64,000 bases of DNA from Mariniphaga sp041686935 (GTDB taxonomy: Bacteria > Bacteroidota > Bacteroidia > Bacteroidales > Prolixibacteraceae), in NCBI GenBank assembly GCA_041686935.1, contig JAWLCW010000005.1, positions 195,209 through 259,208 of the forward strand. Reading direction: 5' to 3'. A program made the position numbers and the translations under genes. Positions 42,619 through 52,007 of the stretch are shown here, in pieces. Every line of letters begins with the position of its first letter. Within the stretch, counting starts at the first letter, position 1. The notes under the pieces are model-generated. The model saw only the letters and a program-made list of their open reading frames with translations, was not told where the DNA came from and ran no database searches.

Positions 42619-43059
42619 ATGCAGGAATTAAATTTACCCGTTTACGAATTCAGGATAAAAACAGAAGGAACGAAAAAATATATTTTCGATTTGGTGCGTA
42701 AGCGATTTGTTTTGCTGACACCCGAAGAGTGGGTGCGGCAACATTTTATGCGTTATCTCATTGAAGAAAAAAAATACCCGGAATCGCTGATGGCTGTTGA
42801 GAAACAAATTACACTGAACGGGAAACTTTTCCGGTTCGATTTACTGGTGTACAGGCGAAGCGGCCAGCCGCTGCTCATTGCCGAATTTAAAGCTCCCGGC
42901 GTAAAAATTTCGCAGGAAACGTTCGACCAGGTTGTGCGCTACAACATGGCTCTGAAAGTGGAAAGGGTGGTGGTTTCAAATGGTTTGCAGCATTTTGTAT
43001 GCGAAATTGATTACGAAGAAAACAGTTACCGGTTTTTGAAAGAAGTGCCGGAGTTCTAA
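42619..43059 (+). CDS. Stand-alone HsdR N-terminal nuclease-fold protein
   Basis: 146 residues with the PD-(D/E)xK core of the type I restriction enzyme R subunit N-domain (HSDR_N_2): Asp74 in RFDLLVY, Glu89-x-Lys91 in IAEFKAPG. RQHFMRYLIEEKKYPESLMAVEKQI is the usual lead-in. No helicase or other R-subunit part follows, and no hsdM/hsdS is near. Similar lone genes are frequent beside holA in Bacteroidota, so it may be a conserved DNA-repair or housekeeping nuclease rather than part of a restriction system. Confidence 0.8.
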   Translation: MQELNLPVYEFRIKTEGTKKYIFDLVRKRFVLLTPEEWVRQHFMRYLIEEKKYPESLMAVEKQITLNGKLFRFDLLVYRRSGQPLLIAEFKAPGVKISQETFDQVVRYNMALKVERVVVSNGLQHFVCEIDYEENSYRFLKEVPEF

Positions 43060-43115
43060 AACGAAATTGCTAAAAAGAAATTTTGTTTTTTAGCCAATAA
43101 GAATCTTCAAAACCA

Positions 43116-43985
43116 TCACTGTTCAGACTTAAGAATTTCCTTCAACGCCTCTTCAATTGTTGGATACCTGAATTCAAATCCTGCTTCCAGAATTTTATCA
43201 GAAACAACAGCCGGACTTTTTGTGAGCATTTCAGCAGCTTTTCCAAAAAAGAGTTTTAGTGCAAAAGGCGGAACAGGGATAAATGCCGGCCGGTTTATTT
43301 TTTTTGCCAATACACGGGTAAAGCCGCCATTATTTATTTGCTGCGGTGCAACCAGATTAAAAATTCCGGTGATATTGTTATTTTCTGTTGCCCATAAAAA
43401 AGCATTTGCCATATCTGTTTCGTGCACAAACGGAAAGGGTTGTTTGCCGTTGCCTATTTTTCCGCCAATGCCCAGTTTAAAAGGCAGCATCATTTTTTGT
43501 ATGGTTGCCGATTGTTTTCCAAGCACTACAGAAATGCGGAATACGGTTAGCTGAACTTCTGCCGGAAGGTTGTTCCATGCTGCTTCCCAGTCTTTTACCA
43601 CTTCACCCAAAAAACCGGTGTCAAAATCGTAGCTCTCTTCGCTGTGCGTTTTTCCGGTTGCATAAATTCCGGTGGCAGAAGCAGAAATCACTTTGCAGGG
43701 ACGGTTTTCGGGGAAAAGAATATGAAATGCGCGGACCAGGTTTCGAACGGTAACTATACGGCTGTCGTAAATCACTTTTTTATTTTTCGTAGTCCATTTT
43801 TGCAAAACGGGAGCCCCTGCGAGGTTTATAACCACATCGGCTCCTTTCAATTCCTGGGCAAGGTTTTCAGCCGGGCCGTAAAGTAATTCTCTTTCAACAG
43901 GTGAAACTTTATGGCCGCGGTTCCTGAGTTCGGCAGTTATTCTTTGTCCCAGATATCCCGAAGCTCCTGTTATTTTTATATCCAT
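43116..43985 (-). CDS. SDR epimerase, TIGR01777 family
   Basis: 289 residues from ATG 43985. The NAD(P)-binding start ITGASGYLGQRITAEL with a Gly-rich loop, VINLAGAPVLQKWTTKNKKVI, then ISASATGIYATG and WEAAWNNLPAEVQLTVFRISVVLGKQSA mark the YfcH/TIGR01777 group of atypical SDRs. Substrate unknown. Its 5' part overlaps only the false N-terminal extension of the ClC gene on the opposite strand. Confidence 0.87.
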   Translation of the reverse strand: MDIKITGASGYLGQRITAELRNRGHKVSPVERELLYGPAENLAQELKGADVVINLAGAPVLQKWTTKNKKVIYDSRIVTVRNLVRAFHILFPENRPCKVISASATGIYATGKTHSEESYDFDTGFLGEVVKDWEAAWNNLPAEVQLTVFRISVVLGKQSATIQKMMLPFKLGIGGKIGNGKQPFPFVHETDMANAFLWATENNNITGIFNLVAPQQINNGGFTRVLAKKINRPAFIPVPPFALKLFFGKAAEMLTKSPAVVSDKILEAGFEFRYPTIEEALKEILKSEQ

Positions 43986-44114
43986 AGCCTTTTTCATTTT
44001 CAACCGAAATTACAATATTGTAGATTAAAATTAACATATTTCAAAAGTTATTGTTTCTGTTACCCTTCAAAACCTTTGATTTGCTACTTTTACACCCTGA
44101 AAACAAAAGCTGGA

Positions 44115-45920
44115 ATGTTCCGAAAGATTCGCATTATATGGCAAAGGTACTCGCGGCACTGGCTACAGCGGCTCATTTTATGGCGCATTGCCCGTTTTCC
44201 CGAGCGGCAATTTCTTTATCTGCTGAGCTTTGTGGTTGGAATTGTTAGCGGCCTTGCTGCCCTTATTCTGAAAAATCTTATTCATTTTGTGGCTGAAAAA
44301 CTTACAAGCTGGTTTGAAGTAGATTCCATCAGCTACCTTTACCTCGTATATCCGTTTATTGGTATTCTGTTTACTGTTTTATTTGTGCGTTATATAATAA
44401 AGGACAATATCGGGCATGGAGTATCCAAAATACTGTATGCCATTTCGCGGCAGAGCAGCAGACTGAAAACGCACAACACCTGGTCTTCTATGGTGGCCAG
44501 TTCACTAACAATTGGTTTTGGCGGCTCGGTTGGGGCCGAAGCGCCCATTGTACTCACCGGCGCTTCTATTGGATCCAATCTCGCCCGGTTGTTTCGCCTG
44601 AATTACAAATACATTACCCTGATGATTGGTTGCGGGGCAGCAGGCGCCATTGCCGGTATTTTTAATGCTCCTATTGCCGGAATTGTATTTACCCTCGAAG
44701 TGCTGATGCTCGACCTTACCATGGCATTTCTTATTCCTCTGCTTATTTCAGCAGTAACAGCCACCATGATTTCATACTTTTTTATGGGCGAGGATGTGTT
44801 GTTACACTTTGCACAGGTACATCCTTTTTCCGGGAATACCGTTTGGTTTTACATTTTGCTGGGAATATTTACGGGTATGGTTGCTATTTATTTTTCACGA
44901 ATGACCATGTACCTGGAAGCAAAGTTTAAAACCATAAAATCCTGGACATTCAGGTTATTGATTGGCGGTTCAATTATGGGTTTGCTGGTTTTTCTTTTTC
45001 CTCCGCTTTGGGGCGAAGGTTATCGCGAAATTTCAATGATTTTTAACGGGAATGGCAATGATTTGCTCCATAACTCCATGTTTTTCAGATGGAAGGACAG
45101 TCCTTATATTATTCTGGTTTTTCTATCGGGAATATTGATTTTTAAGGTTATTGCCATGGTAGCTACCACAGGTTCGGGTGGTATAGGTGGTATTTTTGCC
45201 CCCACACTTTTTATGGGCGCTATTGCCGGGTATTTTTTTGCTTTATTAATTAATGCAACCGGAAAATTTGAACTTCCCGGCGATAATTTTGCTTTGGCTG
45301 GTATGGCCGGAATGATGGCGGCAGTAATGCATGCACCGCTGACAGCCATTTTTTTAACGGCCGAAATGACCAGAGGTTACGAATTGATTATTCCGTTGAT
45401 TATTACTTCAACTGTGGCTTATGTAACCATTATGAAATTTGAACCCTATTCGGTTTATACCAAACGTTTGGCACAGACCGGCGACCTGCTGACTCACCAT
45501 AAAGATAAAACGGTTTTGCGTATGATGAATGTTCGCAATCTTATTGAAACCGATTTTGAGGTACTGGCTCCTGATGCAACTTTACGCGATTTGGTTAAGG
45601 CGATATCTGTTTCGCACCGAAACCTTTACCCGGTGGCAGATAAAGACGGAACGCTTAAAGGAATGGTAAAACTGGCCGACGTACGGACTCTCATATTTGA
45701 ACACGAACTTTACGATAAGGTAATGGTGAAGGATTTAATGTACATGCCCGAGTCGTTTATTTCACCTGAAGACAGTATGGAAAAAGTAGCCGAAAAGTTT
45801 GAAACCTCGGGCCGCTATAATCTGGCAGTTATTGAAGATGGAAAATATCTTGGCTTCATTTCCCGGGCAGTGGCATTCTCCAAATACCGCAAAACGGTTC
45901 AGGATTTTTCGCATGAATAG
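44115..45920 (+). CDS. ClC-type chloride channel/antiporter with CBS pair
   Basis: 601 residues from ATG 44115 (MFRKIRIIWQRYSRHWLQRL). It is a ClC protein: pore segment GGSVGAEAPIVLTGASIGSNLARLF with the gating Glu142 (this motif is GKEGP in most ClCs, here GAEAP), GCGAAGAIAGIFNAPIAGIVFTLEV, and GSGGIGGIFAPTLFMGAIAGYF. Two CBS domains follow at the C-terminus (RDLVKAISVSHRNLYPV and MYMPESFISPEDSMEKVAEKF), which could sense adenine nucleotides. A frame open from 43911 is not used because it reads into the upstream gene. Confidence 0.9.
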   Translation: MFRKIRIIWQRYSRHWLQRLILWRIARFPERQFLYLLSFVVGIVSGLAALILKNLIHFVAEKLTSWFEVDSISYLYLVYPFIGILFTVLFVRYIIKDNIGHGVSKILYAISRQSSRLKTHNTWSSMVASSLTIGFGGSVGAEAPIVLTGASIGSNLARLFRLNYKYITLMIGCGAAGAIAGIFNAPIAGIVFTLEVLMLDLTMAFLIPLLISAVTATMISYFFMGEDVLLHFAQVHPFSGNTVWFYILLGIFTGMVAIYFSRMTMYLEAKFKTIKSWTFRLLIGGSIMGLLVFLFPPLWGEGYREISMIFNGNGNDLLHNSMFFRWKDSPYIILVFLSGILIFKVIAMVATTGSGGIGGIFAPTLFMGAIAGYFFALLINATGKFELPGDNFALAGMAGMMAAVMHAPLTAIFLTAEMTRGYELIIPLIITSTVAYVTIMKFEPYSVYTKRLAQTGDLLTHHKDKTVLRMMNVRNLIETDFEVLAPDATLRDLVKAISVSHRNLYPVADKDGTLKGMVKLADVRTLIFEHELYDKVMVKDLMYMPESFISPEDSMEKVAEKFETSGRYNLAVIEDGKYLGFISRAVAFSKYRKTVQDFSHE

Positions 45921-45932
45921 CCATTAATTTTC

Positions 45933-45940
45933 TATTTTTG
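45933..45940 (+). promoter_or_regulatory. Candidate promoter -7 element for the asparaginase gene
   Basis: TATTTTTG, a full TAnnTTTG match, 24 bases before the ATG at 45964 and just downstream of the ClC stop. No clear -33 TTG. Confidence 0.45.
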
Positions 45941-45963
45941 ACAATCACCAAAAAATTTTTCAG

Positions 45964-46959
45964 ATGTCAGCAACACGCCGTTCATTTTTAAAAACAGCCT
46001 CCCTGGGAATTGCAGGTTTGGGTTTGGTAAAATATTCCGGTGCCGGGCAGTTTTCGGGCCTGAACCAATTTCCGGTGGTTATTTCCACCTGGCGGCATGG
46101 ATTGCCGGCTAATGATGCTGCCTGGGAAATTCTCTTAAATGGAGGTTATGCACTGGATGCTGTGGAGGCTGGAGTACGCGTGTCAGAAGCTGATCCGAAT
46201 GTGATGACTGTTGGGTATGGCGGTATTCCCGACGCCAGTGGAAAAGTTACACTCGATGCCTGCATTATGGATGAAAAAGGAAATGCCGGGAGCGTCGCTT
46301 ATTTGCAATGCATCAAACATCCGGTCTCTGTTGCCCGGATGGTGATGGAAAAAACACCGCATGTGATGCTCAGCGGAAAAGGCGCTCAAAAGTTTGCCCT
46401 GGAGAACGGTTTTAAAAAAGAAAAGCTGCGGACAAGGGAAATGCGTAAAAAATGGAGAAACTGGAAAAAAGAGGAACGCGAATTCAGTTCTAAAATTAAC
46501 ATAGAAAACCAGTTGGAAGAGAATCATGATACCATTAGTATGCTGGCAATTGATAAAAACGGACGTTTGTGCGGAGCCTGCACTACCAGTGGTATGGCTT
46601 TTAAGCGGCACGGCAGGGTAGGAGACTCGCCCATAATTGGCGCCGGTCTGTTTGTGGATGGCGATGTTGGCGGTGCAGCAGCAACCGGTTCGGGCGAACT
46701 GGTAATGAAAACGTTGGGTTCCTTCCTGGTTGTGGAATTTATGCGCAGCGGAATGTCACCTGAGGAAGCCTGCGTTGCTGCCATTCAGCGAATTACTGAA
46801 AAAGTTGCGGATTACGAGGAGCACCAGATTGGATATGTTGCGGTAAACAAATCGGGCGAAATTGGCGCGGCCAGCCTGCAACCAGGATTCGACTTTGCGG
46901 TAAAAACCCCGGAAGTTTCCGAACTCAGGGAAGCCGGTTCCTGGTTTAAAAAGTTGTAA
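45964..46959 (+). CDS. Exported glycosylasparaginase (N4-GlcNAc-L-asparaginase-like)
   Basis: 331 residues. The start MSATRRSFLKTASLGIAGLG is a twin-arginine-type export signal. It belongs to the Ntn-hydrolase asparaginase 2 family: the autocleavage site is Asp189-Thr190 in ENHDTISMLAIDKNGRLCGA, leaving Thr190 as nucleophile of the beta chain. GDSPIIGAGLFVDGDVGGAAATGSGE carries the substrate-binding residues. The enzyme cleaves GlcNAc-Asn or isoaspartyl bonds. Its neighbour downstream is a terminator; transcription stands on its own promoter-like core. Confidence 0.88.
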   Translation: MSATRRSFLKTASLGIAGLGLVKYSGAGQFSGLNQFPVVISTWRHGLPANDAAWEILLNGGYALDAVEAGVRVSEADPNVMTVGYGGIPDASGKVTLDACIMDEKGNAGSVAYLQCIKHPVSVARMVMEKTPHVMLSGKGAQKFALENGFKKEKLRTREMRKKWRNWKKEEREFSSKINIENQLEENHDTISMLAIDKNGRLCGACTTSGMAFKRHGRVGDSPIIGAGLFVDGDVGGAAATGSGELVMKTLGSFLVVEFMRSGMSPEEACVAAIQRITEKVADYEEHQIGYVAVNKSGEIGAASLQPGFDFAVKTPEVSELREAGSWFKKL

Positions 46960-46960
46960 A

Positions 46961-46988
46961 AAAAGCTGCCCTTTAATGAGCAGCTTTT
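46961..46988 (+). terminator. Terminator after the glycosylasparaginase gene
   Basis: Perfect arms AAAAGCTGC (46961-46969) and GCAGCTTTT (46980-46988), starting 2 bases after the gene end. The gene on the other strand ends at 47051, so a bidirectional role is possible. Confidence 0.65.
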
Positions 46989-47050
46989 GCAAGGTGAGAG
47001 AATTTAATTGGTAATTAAGTTATTTCAACTTCAAAATTAGATTTATCTGG

Positions 47051-47773
47051 TTAATAATCTTCGTAATGGGCAACAATTTTTTTGTTTTTCAGGATATTCA
47101 CTATGGCATCAATAATTTCATCGTCCTGCAGCGATGCGTAGTTGAAGATTACATCAAAATCGTCGTTTGTAGCTTTTCTGCCTATAATCCTTTCAATAAA
47201 GGTGTCGCGTTTGGTGTCCATTTCCTTTACATATTTTACGGCTTCTGCCTGCGTAAAATCGCGCAACTGCATAATGCGGTTTATTCTCCACTCCATAGGA
47301 GCCTCAAGCCTTACATTCAGTTTGTTAGGCACTTCTCTCAGGATTACACCGGCCGAACGTCCGACAATGATTGTGCGTCCTTTGCAGGCAAGTCTGCAAA
47401 CAACCCCTTTAAAAGTATCAATCAGTCTGTCATCTGAAATATCATAAATCGTTTCGTTTGAAAACGCCTTTGCCACCTGGCCCAGCATTTTCACAGCTTC
47501 ATCGGTATCATCGTACTCACCCGATTTAACCTCTTCAATGATGTCGTTCACCACTTCTTCAAAAATTTCTTTATCTACCCATTTCCACTCGGCATCGGTT
47601 TTGGTGTCCGACATATAGCTGTACCCGGTAAGGATTTTGGAGAGTTTGATTGCAATGCGCTGGGCCGAACAACCCGACTGCCTTGAAATGGTAACAACCG
47701 GCCCCGGAAAGTCACCGGTTTCGAGATTACAGCAGGTAATGGTTTTCATAAAACTTTTAATAAACTTTTCCAT
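47051..47773 (-). CDS. Cytidylate-kinase-like family protein
   Basis: 240 residues. After a 25-residue lead comes VVTISRQSGCSAQRIAIKLSKIL, an imperfect P-loop (GCSAQR in place of GxxGxGKS), then KGRTIIVGRSAGVILREVPNKLNVRLEAPMEWRINRIM, the cytidylate kinase-2 (PF13189) signature. It may phosphorylate nucleotides or a related small molecule; a true Cmk is longer in wording. The 233 bases upstream to the FKBP-like gene hold no gene. Confidence 0.8.
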   Translation of the reverse strand: MEKFIKSFMKTITCCNLETGDFPGPVVTISRQSGCSAQRIAIKLSKILTGYSYMSDTKTDAEWKWVDKEIFEEVVNDIIEEVKSGEYDDTDEAVKMLGQVAKAFSNETIYDISDDRLIDTFKGVVCRLACKGRTIIVGRSAGVILREVPNKLNVRLEAPMEWRINRIMQLRDFTQAEAVKYVKEMDTKRDTFIERIIGRKATNDDFDVIFNYASLQDDEIIDAIVNILKNKKIVAHYEDY

Positions 47774-48006
47774 TTTTCGGATGTATTGATTACCGTTTAT
47801 GTTTTAACCATTCGAAGTTACAATCAATTTTTTTTATATCGAACAATATATGTTGTAGAATAGGTTGTTATTGGAAATGTTATATAACAAGTTTTTTATG
47901 GCTGAAATTTTTGTTTTGAAATAATGTTGAAAATAACGGAATTCAAACCCCGTTGTTAACCGGAAAAAAGGAAACAATATTTCTGTAAATTCCCTGGATT
48001 GGAATA

Positions 48007-48513
48007 TTATTTTGCTGGATTCATCTCATGCATGGTTGCCCTGTAAACCAGGGTTGTATATGGCGGCACTTTGGCCGTTCCTTTGGCGCCGAATGCAAAA
48101 TCGGAATGAATGTACATCTCAATTTCACTACCCTTGTTCATGTAACCAATCGCATTTATGAATCCGGCCACATCATGCGGTGGTTTATAAACAAAACGCC
48201 ATTTTCCGTTTGAATGTATATCATTTGAATCTTCAATTTTGTTTCCGTTAGCAAACCCAATGTATGAAATGGTGCAGTCGTCTCCAATTTTGGGAAATGG
48301 CCCATCGCCTTTTTTTCTGACAATATAAAATATAGTCAAATCGGTGGTATCAATGTCGTGTCCCTCGTTTTCAAGTCGTTTCATCCATGCGTCAAGTTCT
48401 TCCCATTCCATTTCCCGTGTTCGCGGTTCAGGATCATCTTTTGAACAGGATGCACCCCAGAACAAGATGGCGGTAACTAAAAGTGACGGTATAATTGCAA
48501 TTCGTTTCAACAT
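48007..48513 (-). CDS. FKBP-type peptidyl-prolyl isomerase-like lipoprotein
   Basis: 168 residues with lipobox WGASC after a membrane-type signal, then a helical linker (EMEWEELDAWMKRLENEGHD). The C-terminal part has FKBP-like strands: ISYIGFANGNKIEDSND, VAGFINAIGYMNKGSEIEMYIHSDFAFGAKGTAKVPPYTTLVYRATM. Active-site residues are only partly kept. It belongs to the family of single-domain FKBP lipoproteins frequent in Bacteroidota. Likely periplasmic. Confidence 0.75.
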   Translation of the reverse strand: MLKRIAIIPSLLVTAILFWGASCSKDDPEPRTREMEWEELDAWMKRLENEGHDIDTTDLTIFYIVRKKGDGPFPKIGDDCTISYIGFANGNKIEDSNDIHSNGKWRFVYKPPHDVAGFINAIGYMNKGSEIEMYIHSDFAFGAKGTAKVPPYTTLVYRATMHEMNPAK

Positions 48514-48733
48514 GATTTTTCACTTATTTTTTCGGCTTGAAAGTTACAATTTTCAGAGAAAACGACAATTATTTTTCTGTTTTTGAAGGTCGGTTAAGTG
48601 AAATACTTTTAAAGATATTATCCTGCCTCCAATGTAAATGAATTCCTTTAAAGGAAGAAATTAGATTCCAGAACTATATTCAACCTGTTTTGTTTGAGGA
48701 TTTAAAGAAAATAATTCGGAATAAAAACTGAAA

Positions 48734-50767
48734 ATGGAAAAATATACAAATGCACTGACTGACTCCACATCTCCTTATTTGCTGCAACATGCACATAACC
48801 CTGTAAACTGGCAGCCCTGGAGCGAACAACTTGTAAAAAAGGCAGGGAAAGAAAACAAATTGCTTTTGGTAAGCATCGGTTATTCTGCCTGCCACTGGTG
48901 CCATGTTATGGAGCACGAAAGTTTTGAAGATGAAAAGGTGGCCGAAGTAATGAATGAAAATTTTATTTGCATTAAGGTGGATAGAGAAGAAAGGCCCGAT
49001 GTGGATCACTATTACATAACTGCCGTTCATCTGATGGGTCTTCAGGGAGGCTGGCCGCTGAATGTGATTGCTTTGCCCGACGGGAGGCCGGTTTGGGGAG
49101 GAACCTATTTCCCAAAAGAAACCTGGATAAAAACAATTTTATCAGTTGCTCAGTTTTGGCGCGAAAACCGGGAAAAAACCATTGAGTATGCCGAAAGCCT
49201 CCAACAGGGTATCTCAAGTTCGTCATTGCCCGTGTTGGAAAATAATATTATTCCGGCTAATGCCAGGCTAATTGAGCGAAGCATTGAAAACTGGAAAGAA
49301 CGGTTTGATATGGAAAACGGTGGACGAATGGGTTATCCGAAATTTCCTATGCCCGTTAATTTATCTTTTTTGCTTCATTATGCCGTTTTGAAAGATGACA
49401 ACCATGTGCTTGATTTCGTGAAACTTACCCTTGGGAAAATGGCCCGTGGGGGAATTTACGACCAAATTGGCGGCGGATTTGCCCGCTATTCTGTAGATGA
49501 AAAATGGAAAGTACCACACTTTGAAAAGATGCTTTACGATAACGGACAGTTAATCAGTACCTATTCAAAAGCATATCAGCATTTTAAAAGTGACGAGTTT
49601 AAAACAGTGGTTTACGAAACAGTTGATTTTATTGAACGGGAGCTAATGGATGACACCGGAGCATTTTACTCTTCGCTGGATGCCGACAGCGAAGGTGAAG
49701 AAGGTAAGTTTTATGTATGGAAAACAGAAAAGCTCAAGGAAATTTTACAAGGCGATTTTGAATTGTTTTCAGATTATTTTAGTGTGAATTCAAAGGGATT
49801 CTGGGAAAAAGGCAATTACATTCTTTTGCGCGAATATAGCCCGGAAGAATTTGCCCGAAAGGCCGGACTGAATCATTCGGATTTATTGGAGAAATTAACC
49901 GGATGGAAAAAAATATTATTTGAACAGCGCTCCAACAGAATTCGTCCGGGCTTGGATGATAAAACCCTGGCATCGTGGAATGCATTGGTCATTCAGGGGC
50001 TTGCAGATGCATACAAAGCGTTTGGTGATGACTGCTTTAAAAACCTGGCTCTTAAAAATGCCCGTTTTATCCTGGAGAATATGACGAAACCAAACGGTAA
50101 ACTTTTTCATACCTGGAAAAACGGGAGTAGCTCTGTTGACGGATTTTTGGAAGACTATGCTATTGTAATACAGGCTTTTATTTCTCTCTTCGAAATTTCT
50201 GGCAGCAACGACTGGCTTAAAGCAGCACAAAAACTTTTGGATTATACATTTACTCATTTTTTTGATAGTGATTCGGGACTTTTCTTTTTTTCTGAAAAGA
50301 ATAATGATGGTATATTAACCAACCATTTTCAAAATGAAGACAATGTAATTCCTGCAGCAAACTCGGTAATGGCCAATAATCTTCATAAGTTGTATCTTTT
50401 GCTGGGTAAGCCGGAATACCTTACGGCAGTCAAAAAAATGCTTCATCACATTACGCCTCAATTTCCAAAATACCCGCAGGCATTTGCCAATTGGGGCAAT
50501 TTGATGATTAAACTCACCGAACCCTGTTTTGAAGTGGTTATTTGTGGTGAAAACGCACAGGGTAAATTTATGAAGATGCAGGATTCATTTTACCCCAATG
50601 TAGTTTGGGCTTTTACAACTCAAAAAAATAATTTGCCCTTGTTTAAAGATCGTTTTATACACGGAAAAACATTAATTTATGTTTGCCGCGAAGGCGCCTG
50701 CCAGTTACCCGTTGAAGACCCGGCAGAAGCCGTTAAAATGCTTGTTGATAATAATGAAATCGGTTGA
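48734..50767 (+). CDS. YyaL/SSP411-type thioredoxin-fold protein (DUF255)
   Basis: 677 residues. The N-terminus has the diagnostic LTDSTSPYLLQHAHNPVNW and CHWCH at 53-57 within SIGYSACHWCHVMEHESF, which is the thioredoxin-like motif of DUF255. The rest resembles an (alpha/alpha)6 glycosidase-like or AGE-like barrel (GGIYDQIGGGFARYSVDEKWKVPHFEKMLYDNG). Members are widespread but their exact function is not known. The last 14 bases overlap the start of the FAD oxidoreductase gene, so the two are co-translated. Confidence 0.88.
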   Translation: MEKYTNALTDSTSPYLLQHAHNPVNWQPWSEQLVKKAGKENKLLLVSIGYSACHWCHVMEHESFEDEKVAEVMNENFICIKVDREERPDVDHYYITAVHLMGLQGGWPLNVIALPDGRPVWGGTYFPKETWIKTILSVAQFWRENREKTIEYAESLQQGISSSSLPVLENNIIPANARLIERSIENWKERFDMENGGRMGYPKFPMPVNLSFLLHYAVLKDDNHVLDFVKLTLGKMARGGIYDQIGGGFARYSVDEKWKVPHFEKMLYDNGQLISTYSKAYQHFKSDEFKTVVYETVDFIERELMDDTGAFYSSLDADSEGEEGKFYVWKTEKLKEILQGDFELFSDYFSVNSKGFWEKGNYILLREYSPEEFARKAGLNHSDLLEKLTGWKKILFEQRSNRIRPGLDDKTLASWNALVIQGLADAYKAFGDDCFKNLALKNARFILENMTKPNGKLFHTWKNGSSSVDGFLEDYAIVIQAFISLFEISGSNDWLKAAQKLLDYTFTHFFDSDSGLFFFSEKNNDGILTNHFQNEDNVIPAANSVMANNLHKLYLLLGKPEYLTAVKKMLHHITPQFPKYPQAFANWGNLMIKLTEPCFEVVICGENAQGKFMKMQDSFYPNVVWAFTTQKNNLPLFKDRFIHGKTLIYVCREGACQLPVEDPAEAVKMLVDNNEIG

Positions 50768-51809
50768 ATTTCTGATTGTTGGAAACGGTTTGGCCGGAAC
50801 AATGCTGGCTTTTGAAATGATGGAGAAAAAACTGGATTTTGCAATTGTAGCCTCGCATAAAAAATCACGGGCATCAGAAATTGCAGCAGGAATGTTTAAT
50901 CCTTTGGTTTTTAAACGCCTTACCAAAAGCTGGCTGGCCGATGAGTTGCTTCCTGTAATGAAAAAGAAATACATGGAACTGGAAAACTTGCTTGGCGACC
51001 GGTTTTATTTTGAGAAACCCATTTTAAAGCCTTTGTCGGAACAGGAAAAACAGTTGTGGAATGAACGAAAAGCAGACCCGCATTTTTCAAGATTCATTTC
51101 CGGAATATCAGATGAAAGTCCTGAAAAACTTTTGCATCCGGCTGCCGGATATGGCATTGTAAACGGTTCGGGTTATGTAAATCTAAAACTGTTTTTGGAG
51201 CTTTCTGATCAATATTTCCGGCAACAAGGTGTTTTGATTCAATCAGATTTCGAAATCAAAAACCTTGACCCTGAAGCAAAATATTTTGAAGCTGAAAATG
51301 TAAAGGCTTCAAAACTGGTGTTTAGCGAAGGAGCTCATTTGGCTGACAATCCGCTTTTTTCGTTTATCAAACTGCTTCCGGTAAAAGGGGAGATTTTGTT
51401 GATTTATGCGCCCGATCTGTCGGAAAAATTTATTCTGAATAAGCAGGTTTTTGTTTTACCTGTGGGCAATCACCGCTTTAAAATTGGCTCAACCTATGAA
51501 TGGAAAGACTTGAATGAACAGCCAACAGAAAAGGGAAAACTGACTATAATTGAACGATTTGAAAAGTTGGTAACAGTTGAATATTCTCTGGAAAAACATT
51601 GGGCAGGAATCCGTCCGGCAGTTTCTGATCGCCGTCCGGTTTTGGGCATTCACCCCAAATACAGAAACTTATCGGTTTTTAACGGGCTGGGAACAAAAGG
51701 TGTAATGCTGGTTCCTTATTTTGCGAAAGAAATGGTAAGGCATTTAACAACAGTCAATTACGCATTGAATTTTGAAGTTGAATTGCAAAGGTTTTTAAGC
51801 AGCAATTGA
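50754..51809 (+). CDS. FAD-dependent oxidoreductase (DAO-type)
   Basis: 351 residues from ATG 50754. The Rossmann motif VEFLIVGNGLAGTMLAFEM is close to the start. VNGSGYVNLKLFLELSDQYF, LVFSEGAHLADNPLFSFIKLLPVKGEILL and HWAGIRPAVSDRRPVLGIHPKYRNLSVFNGLGTKGVMLVPY fit the D-amino-acid-oxidase/glycine-oxidase fold. Substrate unknown. It overlaps the DUF255 gene and ends before a terminator. Confidence 0.86.
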   Translation: MKSVEFLIVGNGLAGTMLAFEMMEKKLDFAIVASHKKSRASEIAAGMFNPLVFKRLTKSWLADELLPVMKKKYMELENLLGDRFYFEKPILKPLSEQEKQLWNERKADPHFSRFISGISDESPEKLLHPAAGYGIVNGSGYVNLKLFLELSDQYFRQQGVLIQSDFEIKNLDPEAKYFEAENVKASKLVFSEGAHLADNPLFSFIKLLPVKGEILLIYAPDLSEKFILNKQVFVLPVGNHRFKIGSTYEWKDLNEQPTEKGKLTIIERFEKLVTVEYSLEKHWAGIRPAVSDRRPVLGIHPKYRNLSVFNGLGTKGVMLVPYFAKEMVRHLTTVNYALNFEVELQRFLSSN

Positions 51810-51827
51810 AAAATAAAGGCAAAAAAA

Positions 51828-51854
51828 TAATCCCGGCGCGTCATACCGGGATTA
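51828..51854 (+). terminator. Terminator after the FAD oxidoreductase gene
   Basis: Perfect arms TAATCCCGG (51828-51836) and CCGGGATTA (51846-51854), loop of nine bases, 18 bases after the stop codon. The remaining 150 bases to the peptidase gene hold nothing recognisable. Confidence 0.65.
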
Positions 51855-52007
51855 CTAAATAACCTTCAAAAGCGTCTATTTGGTTTTATATTCCGGGTTT
51901 GTATAATGCAAACATAGTTGAAAGTGAAAGAACTCAGGCATTTAAAAAACTGATTTTTAGAGGTTAAAAATGCTGATAATTCACCTTCAAAAAAGCTGAC
52001 TGCCCCG

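Noticed and set aside
43911..44114. 68-residue N-terminal extension of the ClC protein
   Set aside because: Overlaps the epimerase gene on the other strand and has no ClC similarity; the ATG at 44115 gives the normal N-terminus.
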